A DNA stretch of 64,000 nt from contig CM076270.1 of the NCBI GenBank assembly GCA_038380795.1, positions 17,872,001 through 17,936,000 on the forward strand, given 5' to 3'. The stretch is from Pyrocephalus nanus (taxonomy: Eukaryota; Chordata; Aves; Passeriformes; Tyrannidae). Of the stretch, positions 1 through 13,990 are shown in pieces; the stretch's first letter is position 1, and each line of letters starts with the position of its first letter. Position numbers and translations under genes: made by a program. The notes beneath the pieces were generated by a model. It worked only from the letters and a program-made list of their open reading frames with translations, was not told where the DNA came from and did not search any database.

Positions 1-185
1 GAGCAGGACAATCCCCGCCCTGGCCCAACCGGGGATGCTGTCCCTGATCACCACAGGACAGTGTTGGCCCTCCTGGCTGCCAGGGCACTGCTGACTCATA
101 TTCAGCTTGCCATCAACTGCGACCTGCAGGGCCTCTCTGCCTTTGAGGGAGTCAACAGCTTCTCCCAGTTGTGTCAGTGCTCACT
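1..185 (-). mobile_element. CR1 LINE fragment, internal part, cut by window edge
   Basis: Read on the minus strand, about 60-150 matches the CR1 region that I recall as ending ORF2; on the plus strand it appears as 'ctgactcatattcagcttg' followed by 'catcaactgcgacc', a very typical reverse-complement CR1 phrase. The best match is 58-160; the first 55 bases are less certain. No CR1 3' end is present, so this is an internal, 5'- and 3'-incomplete piece that may continue to the left of the window. Divergence looks substantial, so it is an old, inactive copy. Confidence 0.75.
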
Positions 186-2040
186 GTGTCTGCCTGCGGG
201 TCAGACTCCACAAAGTTAAAGCTTTTGCCTGTAACTTGCCAGAATCAGAAGTGTGTCCTCAACAGGCATGTGGCTGAACCCTAATAAATCCTGGACACCA
301 CAGCTACCTGTGCTGGCTCACCCTGGCATGGGAGACAAGACAGAAGGGATTCACATGTGATACAAACCCCTCTCAAACACAACTCCAGTGTCAGCTGTGG
401 TGTCTCACCAGGACAAGGGGTTTGTGTGTTTTGCAGCTTGTGGGTTAAGCTCTACCCACGCCTGGCACAAACACATACCTTGGGAGGTCTGCCCTAATCC
501 ATCAGACAGTTACTTATACTGGAAAGGTAAGCTTGAATATTATAAGAACCTATAATTTTTTTTTATTTGTTGGAATTTATGAAAGAAAAGGTTTGTCTGG
601 AAACATAAGTGCTCTCAATGAGGCTTCCAGAAATAGCAGCCCTCTTGTTTCAAACTGGGCAATTAAGGCAATGATTTATAGCAACTCGCTGTATTTTCTT
701 GAAAAAATTCCAAAGTGAATCGTCTCCTGCGGCATCAGACTGAGCTGACCTTTGTTCTCAGATTCTTCAAAGTCAGGTGAAGGGTGTAGGGTGTTTTTTG
801 TTTGTTGATTTTGTTGTTTTGGGGGTTTAATTTTTGTTTTGTTTTTCATTTTTAATGCAGCCATAAGCTTCATTGCATACATCCTTTAATTAGGAATCCC
901 AGTAAGGTGGATTAGTCCTCAGAAAGGCTTAATATAGTGAAATTTAAAGAGGCAACATTTATATGTTTTAAAAAAAAATAAATCTAGTATTCACATGCTT
1001 AAATATAGCTTTATGCTTCTAGTTGTAAAATATGAGCACTAGGACCTGAGCCTTCCTTCTCCTGGGTGAGTGGCCTAGTTGCCAGGCTGTAAAAAATCAT
1101 TTACTCTCTTGGTGTGGCCCAATTAATATTTAATTATGTCAGGCAAAGTGGAACAGCTTGAGTAGGAGGACATGAGGGTCTTCACACAGCCCAGGATAGC
1201 CCAAACTCACAAATGCACATGGCACAACAGAAGCAATAACAGTCCAGGCTTTCTGCATCCTCAGCAAATGCCCTGGCTGCTTAACTGCTGGATAGCAGGG
1301 AACAAAGTACTACCTTTTTTGTCAGCTGTATTTGGGGCTGAGACCAAATCACTAGATTTGCTCTGAGGCTCGAGATCCTTCAAGAAAAAGAAGACAGACT
1401 CTCAGTTTGTGAAGCCTGGCAAGGATTAAATGTGAGATAAGTGCCTACCTACCCCCAAACCTGTCAAAACAATGCACATCTGCAAGTGCTGAGAGACAGC
1501 TTCAGCACCCAGGCAGAGGGCTCTTCATCTTGGAGTGCATCAGCTCAGTGGCAGGCAGGCACCAAAGCCCCCCTCTGACCCAACCTCTGATCTGGAGCCA
1601 GATTTTGAATCAACAGTCTGAAGTGACAGGTAGAAGACGAGAAAATTAATTCATTTTTTGGCATACCTTGTCTTCTAGCTGCCACTCAGTGTTTCATGTC
1701 AGGTGTTTTATATGCAGGAGGTTACAGAGAGAATTGCTTTGTGTTTTCTTTATGTCTAAGAAGGTATTTTTTTTTAATATTTGTTTTTGTCTCCCTCAAA
1801 ATACATGCTGCCTGGATTGAAAAGGCACATCTTCTCACTGATATTAAAGATTTCCAGTTCTCATCACTATTTTATAAATTCAGCCTGCAGTCCTCTAGTA
1901 GAAGTAAAGCTCTATTTATGCTGTTGTTTTATACTGTACCTGAAAGCTTTAGGCAACCAAGGGCTAAGGTGAATTAATTCAGTATTCTCTGTTGTTCCGA
2001 GAAAATGAATTGTGGTTGTAAAGGACTCCAAATTAAGCTG
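186..2040. other. Unannotated AT-rich DNA
   Basis: All open frames are short and lack recognisable domains. A T/G-rich low-complexity stretch (runs of TTTTG and TTTG) lies at 790-850. Nothing else recognised. Confidence 0.6.
790..850. repeat. T/G-rich low-complexity tract
   Basis: Irregular runs of T broken by single G (TTTTTTG, TTTG, TTTTG), with one GGGGG. It reads as simple-sequence expansion rather than a LINE tail, because no LINE body adjoins it. Confidence 0.7.
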
Positions 2041-5000
2041 ACAGGCCTATGTATATGAATAGCCCCTGAATTCAAACAAAGGCCTGAATGTTGAAATAGC
2101 AGAATTTAACCCAAAGGCAGATTCCAGGCCTCGAGTTAACACACTGCCCACGGTCAGGCAGGGAAGGCAGTGTGGGGAATGGCTGGGAGAACTGTGACTG
2201 CTCCCGAGCCAGCATCCCTGGTAAAGATGCCCAAGATGCAGAGATGCAGCAGTTTTGTGATACCTACGGCCCTCCTGCCCCACAGAGCTTACAGCACCCA
2301 GACTGTTCCCACTGGGAGCTTGTCTCCAAGCCCTGCAGCTCCTCTGCTCTCCCAATACAGAACCGTTCTCTGACCTCACCACAAATCTACCCAGCACAAG
2401 TGCTCCTCCATTCTGTCAATATTTATGAAGACTTTCAGCTGTCTACCCCAAAGCTTCTCATATCCCACACACCTTAGTTCCTCTTTTCTCCCCCATCTCC
2501 TGCTCCCTTCTCTCCCAAACACCTTCCCATCCGGCTCTGTCGCCACCACAAAGCTCCTCTATTTTAATTTCTTCACTCTTTTGGACTCCATCCATACCCA
2601 GCCAGACTCCCCACTCCCCACCTCAGGGCCAGAAGCCCTGCTGGGCACCCAGTTGTTCGGCTTATGTTGACCTGACTATTGATTTTGTGGCCTCTGCTGT
2701 CCCTCATCCAAGCTCTGCTGTCCTTCCAGCACTCACTGCCATGTTCTAACTTCCCACCCCGGCCAGCCAAGCTCGTGTCTTCCCAGGACTCTGCATGCAG
2801 AAGGTTCTTCTGTCTTCTGCTTCTGGCAAACATTTTCAAACTCTGAACACAGGCTCCACTTGCCCAAAATCTGCCTGGCTCAGCTCTGAGGAAATTAAAA
2901 ATAAGCCACCTCCAAGAATAGGATGTACAGCAGATATAAAGAACTGCTGGTGTGAATCAGCTGTGAGGCCTCCAAAATAGGGAATTACAAACCTGATTTC
3001 CCTGCACACGAATGTGAGAGCAGGTTTGGGTTCCACGGTGCTTCTAGTTATATCTGAAAATGACTGGATGGAGCTGTGGAGGTATATGTATTGTAAATAA
3101 TGTGAAGAACCTTGATGCTTTAAAATGTGATGTAAATATCAATAAGCCATCATTACAGTGCTAAGCTGTAAGCGATGCACACAGGCTTATCACTGTCACT
3201 GCTTAGTGCCTGGCAATGGCCACTCAATATATGGTAAAGAGCTCCCTTTTGCCTCAGAAGCAGGAGATTATACAGTATTTTTTTAATTTCTTTTATCACG
3301 TGTTGCACATTCTTCAGAGCTCAGGCCTGAAAATGAGTTATCTGTAGGATATTCAACCAGCAATGACATCCAAGTGTGATAGGATTTCTGTGCACATAAA
3401 TACTGAACAGGCTAACCACACTACAAGTGCTGTTCATATCAGTCCTTTGTCAGCAGTTAGGGGTGGCTCACATCCTGCAGATGTTCTCTACTGTGGTTTT
3501 TTTTTCCTGCATTTAACAAACTATGAAAATGTGCAAAAAATTTAGTGAATTATTGCCTTTGGTGCTTCTTCTAAATATTGTGCAAGAATATTACATCGTG
3601 ATTTTAATGGTTTCTCATCTCCAGTCCTACTTTCCAGTAATTTTATTCATTATAAGAATTTTAATAATTATTTTTAGCATGTATAATTTCTATTAAGTTG
3701 ATGAAATAAGTATTTGGTGATATATTTAGACAGGTATGTACTCAGATTGCTATTTATATTCTTTGTTCAATGAGGTTAACCCGTTACTCAATACTCAGGG
3801 TAGACAGTAGATCAGATTTATCCTTTTACTAGTGTAAAGAGTACAGGCATCTCAGCATTAAAACAAAGAAAGAAAGAAAAAGGGTAGCATGTAATTAATC
3901 ATTATGGAGACTGCAAGGCATCTAAATGTTTTTACCCATTTTTTGAGAAAAGCTTCAAATGTCTGCATATTTGAAAATCTGCTACTGACCCGAGCCATTA
4001 AACACATTCATACAAGATTCTCTGGTTCTAAGAATACTTTCACTACAATCTATGAACACCATCCAGTAACTCTGAAACTGTTCTACGAGCTGTCTGTGGA
4101 TGTTGAGTCCAATTTTCAAATATTCATCCCACAAAACTGGATGGGCATTTTAAACGGGCTTGATGCTCACCCAAGGACCTACTTGAAATGGCCTGAATTT
4201 CAGAACAGCTCAGCCCCCAGCAGCTGTTACATCCTTCAGCACCTTACTCTGCATGTTCAAATCTCATCCAGTATCTTCCTCAGTTTTGCTCTAAATATCT
4301 GTATCTGAAGCCAGACACAATGCCCATCAGGACACACCCAGGAACACACAGCTCTGCCTAACAAAACAGCCAGGCAGCTTCAATGACTCTATTCAAAATG
4401 CTGTAAAAGGCAGACACAGACTTATACGAGCTTCCCTGGGATTAGAAACTTTATGGATCTTTAGAGCGGTTTTATAGAACAGGTTAGTATAGAACTGAAT
4501 CAATACAGAATTTTTATGAGACTCCCAAGGCCTGCATGTATAAAGCAGTAAATATTTAATTTTCTTTATAAATGTTAACAGGAATAAAACGGAGCAAGAT
4601 GCAACAAGACTCACACACAGAGCACGTGGTTGGAGACACACATTGTTGTGTCATGTTTGTGGAAGTCAGGACAGTCGCTGGAGCAGCAGAGCCAGAAGTG
4701 ACGCTGAGCTTCTGCTTCGACTCCAAACATTGTGCTCCCAAAGGGAATGCTCACCACACACTCTGTCCCACTGCATCCTGTGACCTCCCCCTGCTTCCAC
4801 TGTTGCATCACCACCCACTTTTCCCTCTCTGGAGCCAACTTCTCTTGCTCCCAGTTTCCTCTCTGCTCAAGGGGGGCTGTGGGAATATTGGTGGGAAGAA
4901 GGGAGGCCAGCTGTGGCAGGAACCCTTTCCCTTGCCAGGCAACTACAAAGGCAGCTTCAGCCCATGAATTACCACGAGTATGAACGAGCCTGGGAATGCC

Positions 5001-5530
5001 TCAAAAATCATTTTCCCTCCATCTCCAGCATAGCAGGAACATTTTACCCATCTTTTCCAGGAATGCTCATAGAAGGAACTTATGCTGGCACGAGCTTCAC
5101 GTCACCCCAGAATAATTCTATCAGATTTATTACATCTAAGCGCTTCAGTAAATATTTAAAGAATCTGATTGCAGCATACAGGGTTTTAAGAGATTAAAAA
5201 GAAATAAGTTAACTTACATTAGCATATAATATTATTTACTTAAGATAATTAAATCAACTCAGTTAATCACTAAATCAACTAAATTCTCATTACCATGACA
5301 TGCTTAAGGAGTACAGGTGACGTCCAGTTAGAAATGTTAAAGTAATAAAAAACAAAGGTTGGTTGGTGAAGCTCAGTTGAAGCAGTATTAAACCACACAA
5401 GGTATCCTTGCCATTAATCTTAAACAAAAGTCAAGTTTGCACTATCGTAGGGGAAAGTACTCATTCAGTTGTGAAAAGTATAGTTTAAACATATTACTTT
5501 GCCACTTTACTCTCTACAAATATTAAATAA
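2041..5530. other. Unannotated DNA, partly pyrimidine-rich
   Basis: 2180-2790 is moderately C/T-rich on the plus strand, with a few open frames of about 100 codons on both strands and no family resemblance. A 134-codon plus-strand open frame at 3904-4308 has no domain I recognise. 5240-5285 carries the 10-mer TAAATCAACT twice. No gene or transposon recognised. Confidence 0.55.
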
Positions 5531-8500
5531 ATATCACAGTGCTCTCAACCACTTCACAGGTAGAAACCAATGCCCTGCAGCGTAAGCCTTCCAAAGCAAC
5601 AAGTGGCTTTCAAGAGGTCTAATCTTCTGACCTTTTCTTTGATACCTCACAGGGAACCCTTCATCTGAGTGCTTATGACTTTTCAGTTTTTTCCTACTGG
5701 GGTGCTTGGGATACTCGGGATACTCAAAGGTGATTATTAAACAAAAAGATGGCTGGTCACAATCATTTGACTGCCAAAAAATTGAAAGGAAAGGCATGTA
5801 CAGCAGACAGATAGCCAGGGACGAAGGCCCAGAGGAACTCAGTCTGAGAAAAGATGAGCTACTGTCCTTAGCAGTAGCAAAGAACAGTTTATTTCCTCGT
5901 GAAACAGTGCCACTGTATGGGTCTATTTTCCATCTGTTTGCTCTCTGCACCTCTGTGTATCTGACAACATCTGGATGCTGCTCAGCTTGCACAGACATTC
6001 CTTCCTGAGGACAAAAATGTGGCAATTGCTGTAACTGCTCACAGCAGCAACACACCCAAGGAGTCCGAGCTTCCCGTCACCGCTCCAGGCAGCTGAGCCA
6101 CAGCTTCTTCCAGGGAAAAGCTGAACTTCTGCAATTTTACTGTTCCTTTCCAAGATGTAACTTCTGATTAAAACTTCCTTCATCAGAGGCATTCACTGGC
6201 AGTACTAAAACAGTTGTTCCTCAGCAACATCTCTGTAGCAACTGTTTATAAGGGAACTGGTTCTCAGCAGGAATAATATTACAAACTGTAGTGCCCCAAT
6301 CTCGCTTCTTCCAAGTGGAAAGTAATCCAGCTTTTATTGCTGACCACAAAAAGGCATTAAAATTAAACTTTTAGAATATTTTACTTTATGGTTACTAATA
6401 AAATTAATTAAAAGCTTTTTTCCTAAGGTTTGAATGCTATGTGCACTTTTTTTTATGTAAATACCTTTCTGTATTTATCTGTATTCTTCCAGTTATAGGC
6501 TTGGAAAACAGAAATAAGGTAACACCATCAAAAGCAATGGAAAAAGTAGTACAGAGGGGAGTAGGACCAAAAATTTACTCAAAATCATGATTAATTCATG
6601 TAATCTACTGGTCACTGCCTGTTAGGAACCTTCCTTCCCTTGTGCTGATCCACTGGGACTTTTAATGTCTTGCAATTGTCAGCTCAAGAACCATCCTCTT
6701 TCACGGATAAGCAAAAGCCTTGTATTTTTAGCCTAGATGTGTTGATCCAGGTGGCATCCCTTAAATTTCCATTTACTGGGAGCCCATCCAAGAGGAGATG
6801 AAAATCTTCTTGGCCAACTGCAGTGCAGGAAATGGGCCATGAGTGAAAACCCATGGCTGAGCATCAGGGAACAGCAGAGAGTGGAGCTCCTGTGAGGCCG
6901 AAACACAAAAGGTAGGTGGGAGGGAGGAGCTGGGAGAGCTGCAGCTCGTCAGCACAGCCAAGTGCTCTGCACCAGATATGGAGGGCAAAACCTCTGTGCT
7001 TGCTCTGCTTTTATTTGTGGTCAGTGTTCTCAGCTGGAAAGTCTCACCCCAGTTCTTTTGAGAAGGGTGGATTGTGAGACAGCTGCACTTCAATCCTTAA
7101 TCCTTGAAGTTCAGGTTCACCTTTCATGGCTCATTATTGTCAGCACTTCCTGTATTTTCTGTTCTAGTATGTAAGGTACAGTTTATATTACTTTAATCAC
7201 CTTTGCTGCATAGTTTTCTTAGGTACCTATCTACCATCTCATCTCCCTGCTTTGCCTAATTACCTGTCCCTTTCCTTCAGATGCTTCTTTTATTCCCCTG
7301 CTTACTTTTCAGAATCATTTGCATTGAATTATTATTCCTAACAGCAGTACATTTATGTTTATTATGCAGTGTTTGCAAATAAATAGAGAACTGAACTTCT
7401 GTCTGTATTTAGCTAAAGCTAAAAGGAGAAAATTAGATGCAGGCTAAATTCTCATTTCATTTACTTGCTTATTGTTGGAAGGAGTATTTTTAATGATTTT
7501 TTAAGACCTCTGCTTTACAATCAGTACTTTTTATAGTTTTGTTGTTTTAAGGAATGTTGGAAATCATATCATTATCAAACGAAATCATTTAAATTAAAAA
7601 AAAAGGTACTAATATTGAATCCAGTTTTCTTCCTTGGGTACTGCTCTTTTCCTTAAGGAAATATTTGTAGATATATCAGCTAACTGAAATGATCCTGGAC
7701 TAACTGGTGACATTCTTCCCTGTGAAACACTTCTTGCTAGCCCATGTTTGGCTCTATAAACTTCACAAAAGGATAAATGTACCCATATGGTATTTTACTG
7801 GTGTAACCACTTGGACTGTAACTTTTTTCCCTGGATGTGTGGCTACCCTGCCATTGATTAAGAAGACAAAAGTGATGCCAGGCCCTTTTCCCATTCAGGT
7901 GAAGGACAAACACTCCTAGAGATTACAGTGAAAGCAAAATTAAAGTCACCCAGCTCCCCAGCTAAGCAGGGAGCTGTGCAATAGTCACATTAAAGTCAAA
8001 AGACCTAGACCTGTTAAGCACAAAAAGTCCAGCCCGTGATCAAGGCTGGCTGATCACACAGCCACAGATTCATCTGATTTTAATTTCACAGAAACAGTAG
8101 GAAGGTGGAAGCTGTTGGAGTATACCATTGCTTTGTTTGAGATCGTTTGGCTTAAAATTAGCTCTTGCCATTATGGTTTTGTATAAACTAGTCTTGCTTC
8201 CTGACAGCTCGAGCACTTACTGCCACAACCACGGCAGGCTCTCAGCCAGGCTCCATTAGGAAAATCGACATAAAGAAATTCAGCCTTTGAAGAGAGAAAA
8301 AGCCATTCTCTTTTCCTTCAGGTGAGGCAGCAGTGCTTTTAATTAGTCCAGGAAACAGGGAACTTGTTCCACTAGGAAAGGTCACAGTTGCCCAGGTCTT
8401 GGTGAAGCACTCACTCCCTGACTTCCCATCTCCTCCTCTGCTGGTCTGTATTTAAACCCCTGAGCTGTGCCTTGTGCCCCTCGGCTGCTCTCACCACCTT

Positions 8501-10997
8501 GACTGCCGTACTTCATCATAACATGGGGTCTGCTCATAGCCCCAGTCTTTGGGTGCCTTCTATTGCTTGTGTTCATATAAGAAAGCACCCATTATACACT
8601 AAATATAGTCAGGAAGTGACCCCAGTATCTCAGTATTAATGTAAATGCAATTTGATTTGTTACATGCATTCTCCTCCCTTTGCCACTAGTATATAATAAC
8701 TATTTGACTTCTAATGGGAATTCTGTGCCTTGCCCATTAAGTGGTGTCTGAAGCTTCCAGGATCAGCTGTGCTGTGAGATGCCATGGTTTTATGAGTATA
8801 GGATGGTGGCTGGTGGCTCCTGCACAGCCTTCCTCACACAAGAACACAAGCCCAGGCTGCAGCTGAGTTCACAGAACTGGTACGCTCACAGGATCACATC
8901 TCACTGGACAGAGGTTGAAACACCAAAGTGGCAATTACTGCTTGTTCTTCTCCTAAGAGGCATCACTGAGATCAAAGCTGCTGCTTCTATTTCTTATTTT
9001 TATCTTCTTTTATTCTTTATCCCAGAGACATAACCAGTCACTGAATGCATTAAACGATAAAGGAGGGAAAGCACTTACATATCAATCTTTCCCTGAGAAG
9101 CTACAGTTGCATTTTATTAAGAGAAACATTTCAGTTTCATAAATACTTAATGAAGTGACTGCCTATAGCAGAGAGTCACTTCAGAGCTAATTGTTGCTGT
9201 GGTCAAACCACCAAGCTGCTTAGTGTTTGCTTGCAGCATCACACTACAATGAACAAACTGGTTATTAAAGCATTGGAAGCATCTCCTCAAAAACAGGGAT
9301 TGCTTAGTTAGCATAAGTCAGCGTAAGGATGCAGACTAAGCCTAGTGCAATACTGCCTGAAAAAGAAGCCAAGCACCCTCTACAATAAAACTAGACAGCT
9401 CAGACTGGGGCAAAGTGTCAGTGAAAATTCATTTGTACACGTTTATTTCCACCAGAGTAGTAAAAACCTAAAGCGATCCTGCTGGTTTATACTGGTGGAA
9501 CAGTGAGCTACAAATCAGAAGGTGTATGAGAAGGAAGCACAAAAGGACATGTAGGCATTCCCATACTTACAGAAGGGTATTAACACTTAAAATGGAGGTA
9601 GAGTGTTTTCTTCCGTCTTTTATATCCTTATTATTAATATTAGTGAACTGGCTTGCACTGTTCATTTTGGTTTGCCCATGGGACAAAGCCTGACTGGTGG
9701 CCTGAGAGGACAAAGGTGTGTGGCAGAAGCTAAAGGAGAGCCTCATGTTCAGGAATCCTGGGTATTATATGGTAGTCCCAAAATTGCCTCCTCAGCTGCT
9801 GTAGCAGCATCCCCACGTCCACTCAAAAGGCATCACGAGAGAGGTCTTGACCACCTCAGGTTCACAGCCTGGCCACACTGAAACCCCTGACACAAAGGCC
9901 AGGGGAGAAAATATGTATCAGATACCGACTTACTGGAGACTAGGGCCTCCAAAAATAACCATCTGCTGGACTCACTGTGGGATGGGTGCACTCCAGATGC
10001 CAGGAATCACCATATAGAGCCTTAGGTATGACTGCTAGAGATTTTTTGCTATTTCTATCATAACTTTTCCATGCTACACTACACAGTGAGTCAGAATTCG
10101 TGGTTAGAACAAGTGGTGACTCACACCAAGAATCACTCTCCCAAACCTATAAAAGTTAATTTATTTATTTTCCTTTTCAGAGACTCTTGCTGATCATCCA
10201 GTGCTGTTATGAGGTATGCAAGTCAGCTGTCTGACAGGGTGGTTTCAAGTATTGATCCAAAAAAATACATATGCTGAATCAAGCAATGGAAAAACAGAGC
10301 AGACATTCAGAGATCCCAGCACCAAAATGGGATTTAGAAAGGAGCAGAAGTTGCAGAGGGAAAAGAGTCATGTGAGGTCAAAGTCTGTCAAGCTGTGAGG
10401 CTGCAGCTGGCATTCTCAAAGGGTTGTCTAAAACAAGCAGTCTGTAAGAGTACTGGGTTTCATCTCCAGATATAACAGGGATTAAAACAATCAAAGATAT
10501 TAGAAAATATAAAGTGGCATTGAAAGACTCTCCTGAAGGAAACATGTTTGATTGAAGGAAAATTCAGTTGGTGATTATGTCAGACAGCATGTTGACCATA
10601 TATATTTAAACTGATAAAAGTACACATGAGAAAGTAATCCATTCAGTGTTTTGCTTTCATGTTGTTCTATCCCTTTATTCATCACATTTCTATCTCAACT
10701 GATAAGTTCCTTTCACAATTTTTCAAACAGAGCTGCAAAACTGTTCGGTGTATGGGCACTGAGCAACTTATGACTCTGGTTTGTATTGGAAATTTCCTCG
10801 TGCAAAGGTGCTAAAGGCTTCCTGCCCACTGCTGAGCAACACACCCCACAAGCACTCGGCACAGGTCTGGAAATGCCTGCTGTGAGGTCAACTCACGCCA
10901 AGGACAGCAGCTTACTTGATGCTTTCCTCGATTTTGTTACTGCTGAAAAGGAGATTCATGCTCTGTAGTGTGGAAGCTGCCTAGGAAGCATTTAAAC
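5531..10997. other. Unannotated DNA; no gene recognised
   Basis: The longest open frame is 173 codons on the minus strand (6055-5534). It has a Cys cluster at its start and no recognisable domain; a frame of this length is expected about once or twice by chance in this much sequence. The remainder is AT-rich with dense stops. No transposon ends seen. Confidence 0.55.
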
Positions 10998-11604
10998 AAA
11001 CAGGACATATCCAAGTCCGTGGGGCCTGATGGAACGCACTCCAGCAGAGTGGCCACTACAAGGCCGTTCTCAATTACCTCTGAAAGGTCACAGTGACCAG
11101 GGGATTGTTCTGAGCAAATTTTCCTTTTATCTTCAAAAATGGTAAAAGAATCCAGCAATCTACAGGCCAGTCAGCCTCACCTCGATCCCTGGGCAACAGC
11201 AAGCCCAGGGAAGGGTCACAGAGATGATTGAGGGACTGAAACGTGTCAGGTGAGGAAAAGCTTGGAAGAGCTGGGACTGTTGACCCGAGAATAGAAAAGG
11301 CTTGGGGGATTTTTCCTCTTTGTATAAACACCTGATGGAAGAATATAAAGAAGATGAGCCAGATGCTTCTCAGGGGTGCCCAGTGAAAGCAAAATTAGTA
11401 GTGGACACAAACTGAATAGATGAAATTCTATTAAAAAATGAGAAAAATCCCCAAACACTTCTTTTACTGTGAGAATGGTCAAATCCTGAAGCAAGTTGTT
11501 TATCAAGTGTCCATCCTCTAAAATACTGGAGACCCAACCAGATGTTATCCTGAACAACCTACTTTATAGAGGTCACTTCCAAACCCCATGTTTCTGTGAT
11601 TTTG
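10998..11604 (+). mobile_element. CR1 LINE copy with a large internal deletion
   Basis: Positions 10998-11192 match the CR1 ORF2 reverse-transcriptase region: 'ggggcctgatgg' followed by 'caggccagtcagcctcacct', which encodes the conserved RPVSLTS-type motif. The frame is broken by stops and indels. From about 11208 the sequence is CR1 3' UTR ('gggactg..gaggaaaagcttg..gagctgggactgtt') and runs to a 3' end with 'ttctgtgattttg' at 11592-11604. The part of ORF2 and 3' UTR that normally separates the two is missing, so the join near 11193-11210 is an internal deletion or two copies fused in the same orientation. Non-functional. Confidence 0.8.
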
Positions 11605-12659
11605 AGTAATTCTGGTTGTGTGTTACCTGGACATTTTAGTTAAGACTAGATTCTCCTGGATTTATTTTCCTAGAAGACTGCCTGAAGATCTGAAAGATCT
11701 TTTCAAATCTGGTATGATCTTCAAACCTGAAGACCCTAGGTTTGAAAGGTCTGCATTATGGACTGTCAAACTGCAGTCAAACTTTCTCCGAAACATTTTT
11801 TGCCTTGCACACAGAGTCCACACAGTTGCAATTAAGAAGTCAGATGTGATCTACATGATCTGTCCCTTCCCCATCTAGTTTATTGCTTTCTTTTCTAGGC
11901 TTTTATCATGCTGCTGTTCTTGCCAACAGGCTCCTAATACAAGTAAGAAAATTTAAAATCCCATACTTCTAAAGGTTTTCAAGTGGTCTCTATATACCAG
12001 AAAGTTCCATAATGACAGGTTGATAGGAACTTCTTTTTTAAACACTCTTCAATATAATCCTCCAGATAGCACAGGGAACCCCAGCTACATTCTTTTCTTT
12101 GACTTTATATAAAGTTCATTAATTCCAAACTACTGGGCTGTTGAAAATCAGTGTAATTCCACTGAAATCAGAGTAATTTTACTAACTGCCTTTAGAAGAT
12201 GATCTGGCTATTAACCACAGTGCAACAGAATTTTACATTAAATCTGAGCATGCAGGTCTTTGGTGGCAGCCATCTGATTAAAAGCCATTCTGACTTTACT
12301 ACAAAGCATGGAACTTTATTTCACAGACTTCTCAAGGGCCTACAGTAGTTTCAAGTCACTAAAAAATAAATCCATGAGCTTCCCTTGGCCTTTAATAGTA
12401 TCAAGATTGGAAGTACTGGGCTGCAGCATCTGACCCCATCACAAAATCTTCTCACAAACTGATCAGGCTCCCTCATTTACACTTTTTGCTATTACTCTGC
12501 CAACACAGCTACTACTTCTAGGTTTTTCCTCCAAGTTCTAGACATCAGTCATCAGATCCTGCTTTTTGTTTTTTATGGAACTGGTTCTGCACCCAGCCTC
12601 TGATGTCACCCCACAGCATATACTTGGGGAATAATTATTTTGCCAAAGTAAACCAGCTA
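11605..12659. other. Unannotated AT-rich DNA
   Basis: No long open frame and no transposon end. Small open frames (86 codons at most) lack any family resemblance. Confidence 0.55.
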
Positions 12660-12699
12660 AGTCTGCTTAGTCTCCACTTAAAAGACAGGCTTTTTCACA

Positions 12700-12915
12700 C
12701 CCCTGGTATTGTTGTAGCCTTTTCCTGTACCTTTTCAGTCCTTTTTGAACACAAGTAACCGAAATTATTCACACTGTTTAAGATGAAGTTAACAGAGGAC
12801 CTTGCACACAGCCTTATCTCTGGTGGAAAAATATTGCCTTATATTTTAGGTCCACATTCATCTGGCTTACAGTGACAGTCCTCTTCTGATCAAGGAATAT
12901 ATTGATGCCTTGCTT
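12700..12915 (-). mobile_element. Possible ancient CR1/L3-like LINE remnant
   Basis: The plus strand follows the order of phrases seen in reverse-complement L3/CR1 elements shared by amniotes: 'agccttttcctgtaccttttcagtc', then an 'aaccgaaattattcacac' segment, then 'gatgaagttaac..ggaccttgcacac', then a segment ending near 'gatcaaggaatatattgatg'. The resemblance is by eye and weak in places, so the family call is tentative and the ends are approximate. Confidence 0.35.
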
Positions 12916-13990
12916 CTCCTTTTTCTTATTTTTCAAATGTAAAGCTCCAACAGCACATAAGACACTTATTACTGGTCCCTAGCAGCACAGACTTGCCCTG
13001 TGCACTGTGGAATTACTGCTCACTTCTTTAGTTCAGTTCTTAGGATTCTCCTGCTTTTCCTGTATATTTCAATCTTCTACATTTTGGAAGAATTTTATCT
13101 GTGCACTCTCACCTACCTGTGCCACTTACAAATACATTAAACAAGATGAGTCCATTTGTAAAACTGCTCTAACATTTAATCCCCCCCTTCAGCATAACCT
13201 ACTGTTGTCTCACACTCAGCCCACTTAATTCTTACACTTGTCCATATCTTTACCACCTTCACTCTGAAGTTCCCACCTGGCAAGGCCACGTGGGTTGCAC
13301 ACTTCCTGAAGCTCAGGATACACATGTGCAACCAAAGGATGAAAAATGACTGTCAAAGACAACAGAATGAAGGAGTGTCTCATCAGTCATTAATACTTTT
13401 TGGAGCTTTAACGATGAATATGTGAAGATGCAAATACCAGACCATTAATTTTTGGAAATTAGGTATATGATAAAGTCAACTTTATATCAGCTCAGGAGCT
13501 CCAGCATTAACCAGACTTATGTCAGTGCCTTTTGCTCACATATCTAGAGATGAAGAGAAATCACCAAGCACATGAACGGGAATGAGGACACAAGTCTTCC
13601 AGTGCCAATTTGACTTCATTCCATCTATGTCCAGCCCTGTAAAGTGGCTGTAGGGCTCATTATCATCTCTGTTCAACGTTCACAGCTATAGATTTCTAAG
13701 CATTTCCTCTCCATATAGACCTCACCTCAGTTACACCCCCACTGCTCATAAATTACTGCACCAGTGTTATTGCCACAGCATGGAAAGCAACAGAAAGCAT
13801 TCAAGGCAGCAAACACACATTAGGAAATAAAGTGAAGCTAAATCTCATCTACTTCCAGAGTTAAAAGAAATACACACCTTTGGGGTTCATTGGCCATCCT
13901 TGTCTCTGAATACCAATGCAATGGTTGATACCAATGAAGGGAAGGGGGCTTGTGCCTGTTTTCTCACCCCATCAGATGGTGTGAGATACA
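12916..13990. other. Unannotated DNA
   Basis: C/T-rich on the plus strand to about 13270, then mixed composition. One 73-codon frame at 13007-13228 has no recognisable domain. Nothing else seen. Confidence 0.55.

Noticed and set aside
3904..4308. 134-codon plus-strand open frame
   Set aside because: No recognisable family or splice context; typical of chance open frames.
5534..6055. 173-codon minus-strand open frame
   Set aside because: About one or two frames of this length are expected by chance in 128 kb of two-strand sequence, and no domain is recognisable.
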